From Methanolobus sp. (lineage in GTDB: Archaea; Halobacteriota; Methanosarcinia; Methanosarcinales; Methanosarcinaceae), in the NCBI GenBank assembly GCA_021767785.1, contig JAASSR010000012.1:1-35716 (forward strand): a DNA stretch of 35,716 bases. The letters run 5' to 3'. Within the stretch, counting starts at the first letter, position 1; every line of letters begins with the position of its first letter. This document shows, piece by piece, positions 15,876-27,573 of this stretch. Below the pieces are notes generated by a model that ran no database searches, was not told where the DNA came from, and saw only the letters and a list, made by a program, of their open reading frames with translations. The position numbers and the translations under genes were made by a program.

Positions 15876-17255
15876 TCAGTTGCTCTTGTGAGCAGGGTGG
15901 TACTTGTCAATATACTTGTTATCGATCCTTGTAAGAAGGGCTTCCGGAAGTTCGGAGAGAATGTCCCAGCCGACCTGAAGAGTATCTTCTATTGACCTGT
16001 CCTCATCTCTTCCCTGACGAACGAACCTGTCCTCGAACAGGTCAGCAAACTCAAGGATCCTCTGATCTCTTTCAGACAGTGCCTCTTTACCTACAATGGC
16101 TACAAGACCTCTGAGGTCACGACCTTCTGCATAACCTGCATACATCTGGTCGGATACCGCCTTGTGGTCATCCCTGGTCTTTCCATCACCAATACCCGAG
16201 TTCATCAGACGTGAAAGGGACGGAAGTACATTGATAGGCGGATAGATACCTTTCATGTGAAGTTCCCTGGAAACTACGATCTGACCTTCTGTGATATATC
16301 CTGAGAGATCAGGGATAGGGTGAGTTATATCGTCACCGGGCATGGTAAGAATCGAGAACTGAGTAACTGATCCTTTCCTTCCCTTGATAACCCCTGCACG
16401 CTCGTAAAGTGATGCGAGGTCAGTGTACATGTAACCCGGATAACCACGTCTACCTGGTACTTCTTCACGGGCTGCACCCATCTGACGGAGTGCTTCACAG
16501 TAGTTCGTGATGTCAGTAAGGATAACAAGTACGTGCATATCGTGTTCGTATGCAAGGTACTCTGCAGCTGAAAGAGCCATCCTCGGTGTGATGATACGCT
16601 CTACAGCAGGGTCGTCTGCAAGGTTAAGGAAAACCACAGCTCTTTCAAGAGCACCGGTCTTCTCGAAGTCTTCCATGAAGTACTGAGCTTCTTCGTTTGT
16701 TATACCCATTGCAGCAAATACTACTGCAAAATCTTCCTCTGAGCCTGGAACCTTTGCCTGACGGGCAATCTGAAGTGCGATCTCATTATGTGGAAGACCT
16801 GATCCTGAGAAGATAGGAAGCTTCTGTCCACGGACAAGGGTGTTTGTTCCGTCAATTGTTGAAATACCTGTCTGGATGAATTCCTCCGGTGGCATCCTTG
16901 AATAAGGGTTCATTGATGCTCCGTTGATATCGACCCTGTCCTCAGGGACAATACGTGGTCCGCCATCCAGTGGTTCACCTGAACCTGAAAGGATACGACC
17001 GAGCATATCCTTTGATACAGGGAGCTTGATCGTCTCACCGGAGAACACAACACCGGATTCCTCATTCAGACCACCTGTTCCTTCGAATACCTGAACTGCA
17101 ACGACGTCAGCTGAGGTATCAAGGACCTGACCCCTCTTTGTTGTACCGTCGGGGAGATTGATGTGAACAAGTTCACCGTAACCCACCGGTTCGGTCTTTT
17201 CGAGGAATATCAATGGTCCTGAGATTTCTGTGATCGTCTTATATTCCTTGGTCAT
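15876..17255 (-). CDS. atpB: A-type ATP synthase subunit B (regulatory, non-catalytic)
   Basis: A 459-residue B subunit. It shows [13 protein letters not shown] at the N-terminus, [16 protein letters not shown] where the catalytic paralogue has a Walker A loop, [16 protein letters not shown], and [14 protein letters not shown]. The P-loop is degenerate, as expected for the non-catalytic subunit alternating with A in the head. The ORF track starts at 17279, but that would place the Shine-Dalgarno GGAGGT inside the gene. The ATG at 17255 is five bases after GGAGGTAA and one base after the atpA stop, so I use it. Confidence 0.95.
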   Translation of the reverse strand: MTKEYKTITEISGPLIFLEKTEPVGYGELVHINLPDGTTKRGQVLDTSADVVAVQVFEGTGGLNEESGVVFSGETIKLPVSKDMLGRILSGSGEPLDGGPRIVPEDRVDINGASMNPYSRMPPEEFIQTGISTIDGTNTLVRGQKLPIFSGSGLPHNEIALQIARQAKVPGSEEDFAVVFAAMGITNEEAQYFMEDFEKTGALERAVVFLNLADDPAVERIITPRMALSAAEYLAYEHDMHVLVILTDITNYCEALRQMGAAREEVPGRRGYPGYMYTDLASLYERAGVIKGRKGSVTQFSILTMPGDDITHPIPDLSGYITEGQIVVSRELHMKGIYPPINVLPSLSRLMNSGIGDGKTRDDHKAVSDQMYAGYAEGRDLRGLVAIVGKEALSERDQRILEFADLFEDRFVRQGRDEDRSIEDTLQVGWDILSELPEALLTRIDNKYIDKYHPAHKSN

Positions 17256-17256
17256 C

Positions 17257-18993
17257 TTAATTACCTCCAAGTGCTTCAAATTCCTTGTCCATCTTATCCA
17301 GGACAGTATTCAGTACACCATCGAAATCCTCTTCGAATTTTACCTTGGCAAGTTCGTCCTTAGACTCAAGAGCCAGTATATCCTTCATAGGTATTCCGGA
17401 TTCGAGTGCTTCCTGTGCCATATCACTGTACTTGGAGATTGCTTTCAATAATTTATACTGCTTATCGAATGAACAGTATGTGTCAACAGGGTGGAATGCG
17501 TTCTGCTGCAAGAAGTATTCCCTGAGCATACGACAGATCTCAAGAACAAGCTGCTGATCTTCAGGAAGTGCATCAGAACCTACAAGCTGTACGATCTCCT
17601 GAAGTTCGGATTCCTGCTGAAGGAAATCCATTGCATTTTCCCTGAGTGAAACCCAGTCAGGTCCTACATTCTCTGCGAACCATTCTGAAAGACCCTGGGT
17701 ATACAGACTGTAACTTGTAAGCCAGTCAATAGATGGGAAGTGTCTTCTCTGTGCAAGTTTTGCATCCAGTGCCCAGAACACTTTTACAATACGGAGGGTG
17801 TTCTGTGTTACAGGTTCTGAGAAGTCACCACCAGGTGGTGATACCGCACCAATAACTGTGATAGAACCTTCTTCTGCTGCAAGTGATTTAACTGCACCTG
17901 CACGCTCATAGAACTCAGAGAGCCTCGCAGAAAGGTATGCAGGATAACCTTCTTCACCGGGCATTTCTTCAAGCCTTGAGGATATTTCCCTCATGGCCTC
18001 CGCCCACCTGGATGTAGAATCAGCCATCAATGAGACATCATATCCCATGTCACGGTAATATTCAGCGATGGTAATACCTGTATAAACAGATGCTTCACGA
18101 GCTGCTACAGGCATGTTGGATGTGTTTGCGATAAGTACGGTACGTTCCATAAGTGGACGACCTGTTTTTGGATCCTGGAGTTCCGGAAACTCGTTCAGTA
18201 CATCTGCCATCTCGTTTCCACGTTCTCCACATCCAATATAGACTACAATGTCAGTGTCACTCCACTTGGCAAGCTGCTGTTGCGTTACAGTCTTTCCTGA
18301 ACCGAAAGGACCAGGAATAGCTGCTGTACCTCCTTTTGCAACAGGGAAAAGGCCGTCAAGGATCCTCTGACCTGTAATAAGAGGTCTTCTAGGAATGAAC
18401 TTGTTCTCTACCGGACGTGGCATTCTTACAGGCCACTTCTGCATCAGGGAAAGTTCTGTACCATTTGCCAGAACACAAACTGTCTCATCAACCTTGAACT
18501 TTCCTGATTTTATTTCATCCACTGTACCTGAAACATTTGGAGGCACCATGATCTTGTGCTCGATATTCTCTGTTTCCTGTACAACACCTATTACTGAACC
18601 GCCTTTTACGGAATCGCCACTTGATACTGTTGGCTTGAACTCCCATACTCTTTCACGGTCAAGACCGTTGGCAGTAACTCCTCTGTCAATAAAGTCTCCC
18701 ATCCTTTCCTGGAGAACTTTCAGAGGTCTCTGGATTCCATCATAAATACTTTCTAATAAGCCTGGACCGAGTTCTACTGAAAGAGACATTCCAGTGTTCA
18801 CTACAGGCTCACCTGGTTTAATACCTGATGTATCCTCATATACCTGAACAGTGGCTTTGTCACCTTCAATCCTGATAACTTCGCCCATTAAACCTTCGTG
18901 GCCAACATGTACCACATCGTACATCTTTGGCTTAATACCCATAATAGTAACGACAGGTCCGGCCACACGATAAATTTCACCTTTCATTTCCAC
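17257..18993 (-). CDS. atpA: A-type ATP synthase catalytic subunit A
   Basis: At 578 residues this is standard for Methanosarcina AtpA. It has the Walker A loop [14 protein letters not shown] near residue 235, [14 protein letters not shown], the Walker B region [16 protein letters not shown], and [18 protein letters not shown]. The long non-homologous insertion typical of V/A-type A subunits is present near residues 120-200 ([16 protein letters not shown]). It makes or splits ATP. Start: GTG 18993 gives the N-terminus [10 protein letters not shown] seen in homologues. ATG 18987 would form an ATGA overlap with atpF and is nearly as likely. Confidence 0.95.
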   Translation of the reverse strand: MEMKGEIYRVAGPVVTIMGIKPKMYDVVHVGHEGLMGEVIRIEGDKATVQVYEDTSGIKPGEPVVNTGMSLSVELGPGLLESIYDGIQRPLKVLQERMGDFIDRGVTANGLDRERVWEFKPTVSSGDSVKGGSVIGVVQETENIEHKIMVPPNVSGTVDEIKSGKFKVDETVCVLANGTELSLMQKWPVRMPRPVENKFIPRRPLITGQRILDGLFPVAKGGTAAIPGPFGSGKTVTQQQLAKWSDTDIVVYIGCGERGNEMADVLNEFPELQDPKTGRPLMERTVLIANTSNMPVAAREASVYTGITIAEYYRDMGYDVSLMADSTSRWAEAMREISSRLEEMPGEEGYPAYLSARLSEFYERAGAVKSLAAEEGSITVIGAVSPPGGDFSEPVTQNTLRIVKVFWALDAKLAQRRHFPSIDWLTSYSLYTQGLSEWFAENVGPDWVSLRENAMDFLQQESELQEIVQLVGSDALPEDQQLVLEICRMLREYFLQQNAFHPVDTYCSFDKQYKLLKAISKYSDMAQEALESGIPMKDILALESKDELAKVKFEEDFDGVLNTVLDKMDKEFEALGGN

Positions 18994-19283
18994 AGATCTA
19001 CACCTACCGATTGCTTTATTTTTTCCCTTAAGTTCGAACTTTCACCACTACCTCCGAGAGTAACGACAGTTGGCTCAACTGATTCGCTGATAGTCTCTCT
19101 CAACATCTCCGGTAGTTTATTCAGATCATCACCGTGCATTACCAGAATGCCGACTTCCCGATCCTCAAGTATCTTTTCTACAGTAGGTTCAAGTTCGTCA
19201 TTGTTAACTTCAAATATCTTCCTGATACCGGCCAGTCTGAAACCTGTTACAAACTCGCCATTTCCGACCACTGCTAACTCCAT
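18984..19283 (-). CDS. atpF: A-type ATP synthase subunit F
   Basis: A 99-residue subunit with the CheY-like fold start [20 protein letters not shown] and the mid-region [13 protein letters not shown]. Subunit F binds the central stalk with D and modulates ATP hydrolysis. The start overlaps the atpC stop (ATGA), and the end overlaps the atpA start. Confidence 0.93.
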   Translation of the reverse strand: MELAVVGNGEFVTGFRLAGIRKIFEVNNDELEPTVEKILEDREVGILVMHGDDLNKLPEMLRETISESVEPTVVTLGGSGESSNLREKIKQSVGVDLWK

Positions 19284-20359
19284 CAGATCACCAACTGTTC
19301 CTTGATAATTTCATCACTGAGGCTGGCAGCTTTGCCACGAATTATTAGACGCAAGTTGTTAACCTCATTCTCTTTGTTTAGCATGTAGTCCATGATTGGT
19401 ACAATTGAGATCGGATAAACATGTGAAAAACTTGCTGCAGATTTAAGCCTGTATTTTTTCAGTCGGCTCTCAACATTGATCAAAGAGACCATATCCGGAC
19501 TTGCAACATCAGAAATTACATCCCAATATGGATAATTCTCAAGTTCAGAAATAAAATCCTCAAAGGAAAGAGATATCAACCTCTCTATATCCTTAAGTTT
19601 TAACTTGAGTCCGCCATCGATCATCAGATTCATCATTCCCGGATTATCGATATTGGCTTTCTTCAAGCGGAAAAGAGTAATAAGGTTCTTCACATCAATG
19701 CCCATCCTCATGAATTTAGCAAATAACTTACGATCCTTGGATCTGGAACCACTGACCGCTTCAAAAAGACCGGCATAGTACATTTTATCAAGCTGGTTCT
19801 CTATATCCGAAAGATTCGTACCATCATAATCCTTCAGTACAGGGTAATACTCCGTATTCTCAAGCCCGGATATAACTTCCTCATAAGTTGTTTTTGTTGC
19901 AAGATCCGAAAGGAAGGTATAGCTTAATCTTCCTGCAGCAACAAGAGCATCAAGAACCTCTTCATTGGTAGCATTACAATATTTACCTCGAAGAATGGTC
20001 TTTATGTTCCAGATATCGAATTTCTTGAGCTCTTCGCCTATAAGGAAGTTCACGTCGCCTTCTGAAATACTAAGAAGCTTTGTGAAAGTCACAGCAAGAT
20101 TTCGGTTCAGTGCATGTTCAATCAGATTCACACCATCATACTGTCTGGCTAACTCATCGACATCTTCTTTATATTCAGATTCTCCAATGAACCTGGTAAT
20201 CTCATTAATGCTCATGTTCATGAGTCTGGGGTAGGTCTCTTTTGGCAGGATCTTGCTTTTCATTGCACGTACACGTGCAGTGGTATATGCATAGTTTGCA
20301 TGACCCTTTGGTTTGGCCTTTTTGGAACTACCACGCTTAAATTTCTGCAACAACTGCAT
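19283..20359 (-). CDS. atpC: A-type ATP synthase subunit C
   Basis: A 358-residue helical protein related to the V-ATPase d/AC39 subunit: [17 protein letters not shown] at the N-terminus, [13 protein letters not shown] near residue 133 and [14 protein letters not shown] at the C-terminus. It is the socket that couples the central stalk to the membrane rotor ring. It begins eight bases after atpE and overlaps atpF by one base. Confidence 0.93.
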   Translation of the reverse strand: MQLLQKFKRGSSKKAKPKGHANYAYTTARVRAMKSKILPKETYPRLMNMSINEITRFIGESEYKEDVDELARQYDGVNLIEHALNRNLAVTFTKLLSISEGDVNFLIGEELKKFDIWNIKTILRGKYCNATNEEVLDALVAAGRLSYTFLSDLATKTTYEEVISGLENTEYYPVLKDYDGTNLSDIENQLDKMYYAGLFEAVSGSRSKDRKLFAKFMRMGIDVKNLITLFRLKKANIDNPGMMNLMIDGGLKLKLKDIERLISLSFEDFISELENYPYWDVISDVASPDMVSLINVESRLKKYRLKSAASFSHVYPISIVPIMDYMLNKENEVNNLRLIIRGKAASLSDEIIKEQLVI

Positions 20360-20366
20360 TTAGAAA

Positions 20367-20918
20367 TCACCCGAATAAGATATCAGATGTCTGTTTCAAC
20401 AACCGCTCATTCACGCTTTTAAGGATGACATCGTAGGTATAATCCAATCTGATAGTACCATCTTCATTCTCGATAACAACGCCACCAAGACAATCAATAT
20501 TACCTGCGTATTCGAGTGAAGATAACTTTTTGACGATCTCCTCAGATTCAGCATTGGAATAGATCTTGGTGCCATTAGACTCATATTTATCAATGAGACT
20601 TTTGAGGAGTTCTTCGTTTTTCTCCGGAGAAAACGCGGATATGGTTTCTACAGCCTGGACATATACTTTTTCGAGTATTTCCTTGCGTGCATTGAGCAAT
20701 GTGCGCTTCACTTCAAGATTTGCACTGGATAATTCTTGCTGTCTGATCTTTTTAATATCATCTTCTGCTTTTGCAAGACGTTCTCCCATAATCCTTTTAG
20801 CATTCTGCTTTGCCTCATCCAGAATCAGGGAGGCTTCTGCGTCTGCCTCGGAATCCAATTTGGAGACCTCTGCCTGAGCAGCATCCATGATATCTTTAAC
20901 AACAGTTTCAAGTCCCAT
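20367..20918 (-). CDS. atpE: A-type ATP synthase subunit E (peripheral stalk)
   Basis: A 183-residue protein with a charged helical N-terminal half (TVVKDIMDAAQAEVSKL; EAKQNAKRIMGERL) that forms the right-handed coiled coil with subunit H, and an alpha/beta C-terminal head that binds subunit B (YAGNIDCLGGVVIENEDG). The ORF track start (GTG 20927) lies inside the Shine-Dalgarno AAAGGTG. The ATG at 20918 is the better start. Confidence 0.92.
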   Translation of the reverse strand: MGLETVVKDIMDAAQAEVSKLDSEADAEASLILDEAKQNAKRIMGERLAKAEDDIKKIRQQELSSANLEVKRTLLNARKEILEKVYVQAVETISAFSPEKNEELLKSLIDKYESNGTKIYSNAESEEIVKKLSSLEYAGNIDCLGGVVIENEDGTIRLDYTYDVILKSVNERLLKQTSDILFG

Positions 20919-20964
20919 GCTCAACACCTTTGGAAAATTTAAGAGCGAGGTATACGCCCTTAAA

Positions 20965-23147
<2,183 letters not shown>

Positions 23148-23155
<8 letters not shown>

Positions 23156-23474
23156 GTATTGCCCTCTCGAACTCTGTAATGATTAAGTTGACAGCTTCAT
23201 CTACCCTGGAAGAAGCGGATTTTGCTATAGATTCAGCTTCACTTTTTCCATTTTCGATGATCTTTTCTTTTTCTGAAGCAATTGACTCTTCTGCAGAATT
23301 TATTGCACTCTGTGCAGAATTCTGTGCATCGACCTCGGCCTGTTTTATGATTTCCCTGGCCTCGGCACGTGCACTGGCGATACGCTCATTCTTTTGTTTC
23401 TTAGCGTCGTCAACCATTTTTTGTGCATTGTCTTCTGCTTCTTTGATTTCCGACAATATTTTTTCTTTGGCCAT
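23148..23474 (-). CDS. atpH: A-type ATP synthase subunit H (peripheral stalk)
   Basis: A 108-residue protein, almost entirely one charged helix rich in Ala, Glu, Lys and Ser ([20 protein letters not shown]), the coiled-coil partner of subunit E. It is the first gene of the ten-gene operon H-I-K-E-C-F-A-B-D-G. The listed ORF start at 23486 lies before the Shine-Dalgarno GAGGATT; the ATG at 23474 fits it with proper spacing. Confidence 0.9.
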
Positions 23475-23538
23475 ACTAATCCTCATGTGATGATTTGATT
23501 ATTATCCCGAATAAATCATCCTCTCCTATTGCTAACTC

Positions 23539-23548
23539 ACATATAAAG
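23539..23548 (-). promoter_or_regulatory. TATA box of the ATP synthase operon
   Basis: CTTTATATGT on the minus strand, 65 bases before the atpH start; transcription would begin near 23515. No other promoter is evident inside the operon, whose genes are packed with overlaps or gaps under 50 bases. Confidence 0.55.
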
Positions 23549-23691
23549 TATTCGGTTTTCAGGATAAAGGAGATGTACAATTGATAATGATTTATCATGA
23601 AAATGATGGAACAATCTATATTCCATTACCAAACAAGTTACCTTAAGACACCGATTATAATCCATCAACTTATGAATGCTCAGCATTCAAA

Positions 23692-24882
23692 TCAACGCAT
23701 ATTATTATCCATTCTGAACGGAAGCTGACTTCCTTCCGGGACAGTATGGATATATTTGTCCCTGAATTCAGGGTTGCGCATCATACAGTAATCTGCAGAA
23801 CAATTATACGCTTCATGTTTACCCATCCTGTCCCATATAGATGCAAGCCTTTCTTCGCGTATACTACCGAATGAAAGAGGCGTATAGGCACAAGGCAGAA
23901 CATCCCCTCCAGCTGTAACATGCATCCACCTTCTGCCGGCAAAACAACCGAACTGCTCAGGCCCCATGAAATGCGGGAAAGCTGTGACTCTCGGACCATC
24001 TTCTTTTTTGTTCATGGATCTCTGGAACCCGGCAAGTTTCTTAACATCCTTTGAAGTCATGACCTCATTCTCATGATCCATCCAGCGTCCAACAGCTACT
24101 ATCTCATACATCGACAGTTCCTGCATTCCCATATCTGCCGCAAAGTTATAGAAGCCTTCAAGATCATCGATATTATATGGAGAAACAACAACAAAGAGGT
24201 CTGCAAGAATATCTGCATTCACTATATGTTTTATGCCATCCACAGTATTTTTGAAAGCACCTTTACGACCCCTTACACGATCATGTTCTGCTTCATGCGG
24301 ACTATCCAGACTTATGTGTGCTGCAAAAAGACCTGCTTGTTTGAAATCCCTGGCCCTTTGCTCGTTCAAACTAAAAGCAGATGTGAAACAGGTCGCTATC
24401 GCACGGTCTTTGTCAACATTTGAAACCATCTGCTCAAGATCTTTTCTGAGCATGGTTTCACCGCCATCAAAAGAGATATGATAAGAACCAAGGTCTATAG
24501 CCTGTTGTATTGTACTATTGATCTCATCATATGTAAGAATTGGTTCCGCAACGATATCAGCTGCACCACAATGAATACAGTCATAGGGGCAGTGCGTGGT
24601 AATACCTATAGAGAACAGATCAGGAATTCTTTTTTTAAGGATTGAAGAGACCTGTGCACTGATCATCCTGTTGAATATTTCACCCGGCATAGGAGGTGCC
24701 CATGTTGAGAATATGATGTTATTTTCATCTGTACATATTGGTTTCTCTTCCTGGAATATTCTGTTTATACGTTTAATAATGGGTTTTGCAACAGGAGACA
24801 GAGGACCTTCTGTATCAAGGACCACTTTTCCATTATCTGTACTTGCATTTACTTTAATTAATGATTTATCATAAACCCTCAT
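23692..24882 (-). CDS. Radical SAM protein with SPASM-like C-terminus
   Basis: A 396-residue protein. The radical SAM cluster motif is CPYDCIHC (C98, C102, C105), followed by HISFDGGETMLR and the strand AAHISLDS. The C-terminus has further cysteines (FGCFAGRR, GGDVLPCAY, YNCSADYC) like a SPASM auxiliary cluster region. An unusually long 95-residue N-terminal extension, ending in WAPPMPGEIFNRM, precedes the cluster motif. The track start at 24936 lies inside the upstream gene; ATG 24882 has AGGTGA at ideal spacing. It is the last gene in the unit ccmD-ccmE-prenyl synthase. Substrate unknown. The neighbouring prenyl synthase suggests isoprenoid, quinone-like or lipid modification (inference). 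Confidence 0.82.
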   Translation of the reverse strand: MRVYDKSLIKVNASTDNGKVVLDTEGPLSPVAKPIIKRINRIFQEEKPICTDENNIIFSTWAPPMPGEIFNRMISAQVSSILKKRIPDLFSIGITTHCPYDCIHCGAADIVAEPILTYDEINSTIQQAIDLGSYHISFDGGETMLRKDLEQMVSNVDKDRAIATCFTSAFSLNEQRARDFKQAGLFAAHISLDSPHEAEHDRVRGRKGAFKNTVDGIKHIVNADILADLFVVVSPYNIDDLEGFYNFAADMGMQELSMYEIVAVGRWMDHENEVMTSKDVKKLAGFQRSMNKKEDGPRVTAFPHFMGPEQFGCFAGRRWMHVTAGGDVLPCAYTPLSFGSIREERLASIWDRMGKHEAYNCSADYCMMRNPEFRDKYIHTVPEGSQLPFRMDNNMR

Positions 24883-24904
24883 GGATTCACCTGACGACTG
24901 AATA

Positions 24905-25777
24905 TTATTTAATGATATTATCGGGGAGCATGTCAACCGTAATAAGATCAGTTATAAGCTCAAGTTTTTTCCTTGAATCTGAAGAAGGAAATGAAAAAAG
25001 AATATCTTTTGCACGCTGAACACAAAGGCGGACCTCCCGGACAGTCTTTTCCACAGCATCATCATGGTCCAGCACCCTCCTGTATATAAGAGGTAATGTT
25101 ACTGATTCATATGCAGAACTTTTATCTTCAAGCTTGTTAAGGTATTCAAGCAGATCATCAACTATCTGATAGGCATTTCCTACATTTTCTCCAAAGGTTC
25201 TCAATTTAAGAGCTGTTTCCTCATCTGTCTCGGCAACATATGCACCTATGGCAGCACTTGCAGCAAAAAGCGAACCTGTTTTTTTGGTGATACACTCAAA
25301 GTAGTTTCGCTCTCTGAACTCTTCTTCGACACTGGAAATATCTATAGTCTCACCTTCTGCCATATACATACCGGCCCTGCCAAACTCGTTAACAGCATTA
25401 TTACCATACCCTGAAATAAGAGATATAGCCTTGGAGATAAGAAAATCCCCGCAAAGAATGGCGGCAGGAATGCCATATTTCTTATGAGCCGATTCAACTC
25501 CTCTGCGTACAAGTCCACCGTCAAGAACATCGTCATGAATAAGAGAAGCTGAATGAATGAACTCAATTGCCAGTGCTGCCTTTACACTATCTTCAGAATT
25601 ACCACCGCACATCTCAGTACACAATATGAGCATTACAGGCCGTATGTTCTTACCACCGGAACTGCATACATGCAGAAGCATTTTTTGCATCTGAGAACGA
25701 TCGTCCAGGGAACCGACTATCTCATTTTTGGCGGTCTTGATTAGCTGATATTCATTCAGATCTTCAATTTTCATCAT
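24905..25777 (-). CDS. Polyprenyl diphosphate synthase, predicted long-chain product
   Basis: A 290-residue trans-prenyltransferase with GGKNIRPVML (diphosphate-binding Lys/Arg), the first Asp-rich motif LIHDDVLDGGLVRRG (D82-D86) and a second motif read as IVDDLLEYL. The fifth residue before the first motif is Ala (A77) and the fourth Ser, where short-chain synthases carry bulky aromatics. By the known chain-length rule this predicts a product longer than C20. The second motif ends in Glu rather than Asp. Methanosarcinales need a C25 (geranylfarnesyl) chain for methanophenazine, and this is a natural candidate. ATG 25774 is an alternative start. It lies 13 bases after ccmE. Confidence 0.87.
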   Translation of the reverse strand: MMKIEDLNEYQLIKTAKNEIVGSLDDRSQMQKMLLHVCSSGGKNIRPVMLILCTEMCGGNSEDSVKAALAIEFIHSASLIHDDVLDGGLVRRGVESAHKKYGIPAAILCGDFLISKAISLISGYGNNAVNEFGRAGMYMAEGETIDISSVEEEFRERNYFECITKKTGSLFAASAAIGAYVAETDEETALKLRTFGENVGNAYQIVDDLLEYLNKLEDKSSAYESVTLPLIYRRVLDHDDAVEKTVREVRLCVQRAKDILFSFPSSDSRKKLELITDLITVDMLPDNIIK

Positions 25778-25790
25778 GTATTTCGCCCGA

Positions 25791-26171
25791 TCACTCTGAA
25801 TACTTAGAAGGACAGCTCATCACGATCTGATGCGCCTCGACCATATCCTTTGAAATCATTTTACCACTTATGCTGACACTTTGTCCTTCCACCAGATTAG
25901 CAGGGAGTGAACCAGTGTATTTCACATCCAGCTCATAAGAAGGCTCCTCAAGGTCCTGAAGAGAAAATGAGGTGCTCCCAGTTGTGACATCAAGAGTTCC
26001 GTTCTTGATCATACCCATGGTATTTACCTCATGACCAACATACTTATCTGAATTTGATGAAAGCTCAGATATCATAAGATAACCTTCTGAAAGATCCACA
26101 TTCCAGAGACCCACAAAAGCAACGATAGCAATAAAAGCAACTGCAAGAACAGTTCTTTGTTTTTTATCCAT
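25791..26171 (-). CDS. ccmE: CcmE-like heme chaperone with archaeal CxxxY motif
   Basis: A 126-residue protein with an N-terminal membrane anchor (VLAVAFIAIVAFVGLW, residues ~8-23) and an OB-fold domain outside. Family features are YLMISEL, SFSLQD, VKYTGSLPANLVEGQSV and the heme-attachment region MSCPSKYSE. Bacterial CcmE binds heme at His in HxxxY. Here the residue is Cys (C120, Y124), the CxxxY variant known from archaea and some sulfate reducers. It passes heme to c-type cytochromes outside the membrane. The track start at 26186 lies before the Shine-Dalgarno GAGGTG; ATG 26171 is chosen. A CcmD-like frame lies just upstream. Confidence 0.82.
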   Translation of the reverse strand: MDKKQRTVLAVAFIAIVAFVGLWNVDLSEGYLMISELSSNSDKYVGHEVNTMGMIKNGTLDVTTGSTSFSLQDLEEPSYELDVKYTGSLPANLVEGQSVSISGKMISKDMVEAHQIVMSCPSKYSE

Positions 26172-26190
26172 AAGACACCTCATCATGGCA

Positions 26191-26307
26191 TTATTTTACC
26201 CGTCTGCGACATTGCCACAATAACCCTTTGCGGGAACGTACAAGATACGTTATATATGCTAACAATGCGATCCATGTAACAGAGAATGCAATTTCTAGTG
26301 CGCCTAT
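26191..26307 (-). CDS. ccmD: Probable CcmD-like small membrane protein, apparent AUA start
   Basis: A 38-codon frame missing from the ORF track. It encodes a single membrane helix followed by a basic tail: IGALEIAFSVTWIALLAYIT, then YLVRSRKGLL and WQCRRRVK. This is the look of CcmD, the tiny protein that joins CcmC and CcmE during heme handover. The frame ends 19 bases before ccmE. No ATG, GTG or TTG precedes the helix. Instead a clear AGAGGTG lies seven bases before an ATA codon, and an in-frame stop sits just upstream of it. Either translation starts at AUA, or the start codon is mutated or misread. Function inferred from topology and position; such short proteins carry little sequence signal. 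Confidence 0.5.
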   Translation of the reverse strand: MGALEIAFSVTWIALLAYITYLVRSRKGLLWQCRRRVK

Positions 26308-26508
26308 AAAGAACCACCTCTATATTAGGTTAACCTGTGCCCATCATCAGCATTACGGCGAAACCTTGTGATGATAAACGAACACGTGTGAACTTACATA
26401 TACATTAAAGAGCTTGCCCGATAATCAAGTATTAATATAGGTTTGAAATAGTATAGTTCCATTCTATAAATAAGTAAACATACGAACAAACAATCCTGAT
26501 GATCAATC
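26308..26508. promoter_or_regulatory. Divergent promoter region between the ccm unit and the heme operon
   Basis: A minus-strand TATA element (TGTATATG, 26397-26404) serves the ccm unit with a leader of roughly 65-70 bases. A plus-strand TATA element (CTATAAATAAG, 26464-26474) serves ahbD with a short leader of about 15 bases. The two promoters are about 60 bases apart, so one regulator could act on both. Confidence 0.5.
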
Positions 26509-27573
26509 ATGACAAAACCTCCAAGACTCATAGCCTGGGAAACAACGGCTGGATGCAATCTTTCCTGCAAACACTGCAGAGGTTCATCCACTGAAAAAAA
26601 ACCCGAAGGAGAACTTACAACTGAAGAAGCACTTCACTTTATAGACGAGATAAAGGACATGGGAAACCCCATTCTCATATTGAGCGGCGGTGAACCACTT
26701 GTCAGGGATGATATTTTCGAAATAGCAAAATATGCCACTGAAAAAGGCCTGCGTGTTGCCATGGCAACCAATGGTACACTTGTAACATCCGAAATGGCAA
26801 AGAAGATCAAAAGTGCAGGTATAAAGAGAGTAAGTATAAGCCTTGATGGTTCAAGTCCTCAGACACATGACAACTTCCGCTGCATGCCGGGAGCCTTCGA
26901 AGGTGCCATGAAAGGCATAGATAACCTGAAAGAAGCAGGAGTGGGGTTCCAGATAAACCCTACGATCACAAAGAGAACAATTGAAGAAATTCCAGACATA
27001 CTTGAGATGGCAAAGGAACTGGACGCCGATGCACTCCATATATTCCTGCTGGTCCCAACTGGACGGGGAAAAGAACTTGAGAACGAGGAAATACCACCTG
27101 TAGAATATGAAAGAATACTCAACTGGTTCTATGACAGACAGAAGGATGCCGGAATTCAACTCAAAGCCACCTGTGCACCACATTATTTCCGAATTATGCG
27201 CCAGAGAGCTGAAAAAGAAGGTATTGAGATCAGTGTCAAGACACATGGTTATGAAGCGATGACAAAAGGCTGTCTCGGAGGTACAGGATTTTGTTTCGTG
27301 TCCAGTACCGGGGACGTTTATCCATGTGGCTACCTGCCTGCACTGGCCGGAAACATAAAGGATCAGAGTTTCAGGGATATCTGGGAGAACTCAAAAGTAT
27401 TCAATGATCTGCGTGATGTTTCCAAACTTAAAGGGAAATGTGGAAGATGCGAATACAACACAGTATGCGGAGGCTGTCGTGCACGCGCCTATGCAGCCAC
27501 AGGGGACTATCTGGAAGAAGAACCTTACTGCATATATATACCAAAAAACAGTGATCAGAATGATATTTCTTGA
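26509..27573 (+). CDS. ahbD: Radical SAM heme synthase AhbD (Fe-coproporphyrin III decarboxylase)
   Basis: A 354-residue protein. Radical SAM motif CNLSCKHC (C16, C20, C23), then LILSGGEPLVR and VSISLDG. The C-terminus has the cysteines of a second cluster (GCLGGTGFC, GDVYPCGYLP, CGRCEYNTVCGGC, EEPYC). This is the NirJ/Ahb family. AhbC and AhbD look alike; I assign AhbD because the radical SAM gene directly before ahbA-ahbB in Methanosarcina barkeri is the one that makes heme b from Fe-coproporphyrin III by decarboxylating two propionates. AhbC is not in this window. The short leader suggests nearly leaderless translation. Its end overlaps ahbA by 14 bases. Confidence 0.78.
   Translation: MTKPPRLIAWETTAGCNLSCKHCRGSSTEKKPEGELTTEEALHFIDEIKDMGNPILILSGGEPLVRDDIFEIAKYATEKGLRVAMATNGTLVTSEMAKKIKSAGIKRVSISLDGSSPQTHDNFRCMPGAFEGAMKGIDNLKEAGVGFQINPTITKRTIEEIPDILEMAKELDADALHIFLLVPTGRGKELENEEIPPVEYERILNWFYDRQKDAGIQLKATCAPHYFRIMRQRAEKEGIEISVKTHGYEAMTKGCLGGTGFCFVSSTGDVYPCGYLPALAGNIKDQSFRDIWENSKVFNDLRDVSKLKGKCGRCEYNTVCGGCRARAYAATGDYLEEEPYCIYIPKNSDQNDIS

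Noticed and set aside
17256-17279. Eight extra residues at the atpB N-terminus
   Set aside because: They would place the strong GGAGGT Shine-Dalgarno inside the gene and overlap the end of atpA.
27404-27559. N-terminal extension of the ahbA frame in the ORF track
   Set aside because: It lies wholly inside the ahbD coding sequence in another frame; the AhbA family N-terminus begins at the ATG at 27560.
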